Positions 63,814 through 64,000 of a stretch of 64,000 nucleotides of DNA are shown in pieces (position 1 is the stretch's first letter; the number at the start of each line of letters is the position of its first letter). The stretch comes from Phytophthora colocasiae (lineage: Eukaryota; Oomycota; Peronosporomycetes; Peronosporales; Peronosporaceae): positions 1,116,001 to 1,180,000 of the forward strand of contig JAGKQI010000049.1 in assembly GCA_018806915.1 (NCBI GenBank), written 5' to 3'. The notes beneath the pieces are model-generated. The model was not told the origin of the DNA and did not search any database. It was given only the letters and a program-made list of their open reading frames with translations. The translations under genes were made by a program, and so were the position numbers.

Positions 63814-64000
63814 CCTTGATGGATGAAGACTTGGCGTGGACTTATGGATAGCTTCCGTAAGTACAAAGTTGATTTCAACTCATTTTCCAATTTGCGCGGC
63901 AAGCCACATGACAGCTACAGGGAAACAGAACGCAGCCATCCAAAATCGTGCAAACCAGCTAAACCCCTGCCATCCTGCATACTATTCGTCTCGTGGGCTG
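63814..64000. other. Window end, possible first exon of next gene
   Basis: An ATG at 63,844 (MDSFR) is followed at once by GTAAGT, a perfect intron start, so a short first exon is possible. The window ends before it can be tested. Confidence 0.2.

Overview
The window looks like nuclear DNA of an oomycete plant pathogen, most likely Phytophthora or a close relative. The evidence is an oomycete-type Crypton recombinase, a glucanase-inhibitor-like secreted protease homologue, piggyBac and MULE remnants of the kind common in these genomes, short (about 60-75 nt) GT-AG introns, and compact genes beside a large transposon block. No bacterial, plastid or viral genes were recognised.

Region 1 (about 1-34.6 kb) is a nested transposon block. 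A broken Ty1/copia element lies at 1.8-5.2 kb. Further right, one piggyBac-like transposase pseudogene on the minus strand is spread in at least five pieces from about 34.6 kb down to 10.3 kb. It was split by two full-length chromodomain Gypsy retrotransposons of one family: element A (13,556-21,861, coding on minus, TSD GCTTG) and element B (25,877-33,841, coding on plus, TSD ATTGC). It was also split by a 2.1-kb element with terminal inverted repeats and a 9-bp duplication that carries a transporter fragment, and by LTR-like debris. Removing either Gypsy element plus one TSD copy restores an open piggyBac frame across the join.

The Gypsy family has three unusual properties. (1) Nearly the whole element, LTRs and coding sequence alike, is tiled with short perfect inverted repeats (8-12 bp stems, 3-10 nt loops), about one every 25-45 nt; the neighbouring host genes are not. 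(2) gag and pol overlap at a canonical -1 frameshift site (A AAA AAC, 7-nt spacer, 9-bp stem). (3) Between the end of pol and the 3' LTR there is a long antisense ORF, about 460 codons in A; copy B keeps a coiled-coil C-terminus that A has lost.

Region 2 (35-64 kb) is gene-dense. It holds a short-type ABCC transporter, TAF7 (6 exons), two paralogous small mitochondrial-type proteins on either side of a Tc1/mariner element with IR/DR-like ends, a divergent TBP-related protein (7 exons), cullin-4 (3 exons), a cytosolic carboxypeptidase (M14, CCP/AGBL type), a FUSC/ALMT-like membrane protein with two EF-hands (6 exons), a catalytically dead S1 protease homologue (GIP-like), a 0.7-kb palindromic MITE, a decayed Crypton, and an oomycete-type protein of unknown function. 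Several neighbours are divergent (ABCC/TAF7, CUL4/CCP) or convergent (TBP-like/CUL4, FUSC/GIP) with short spacers.
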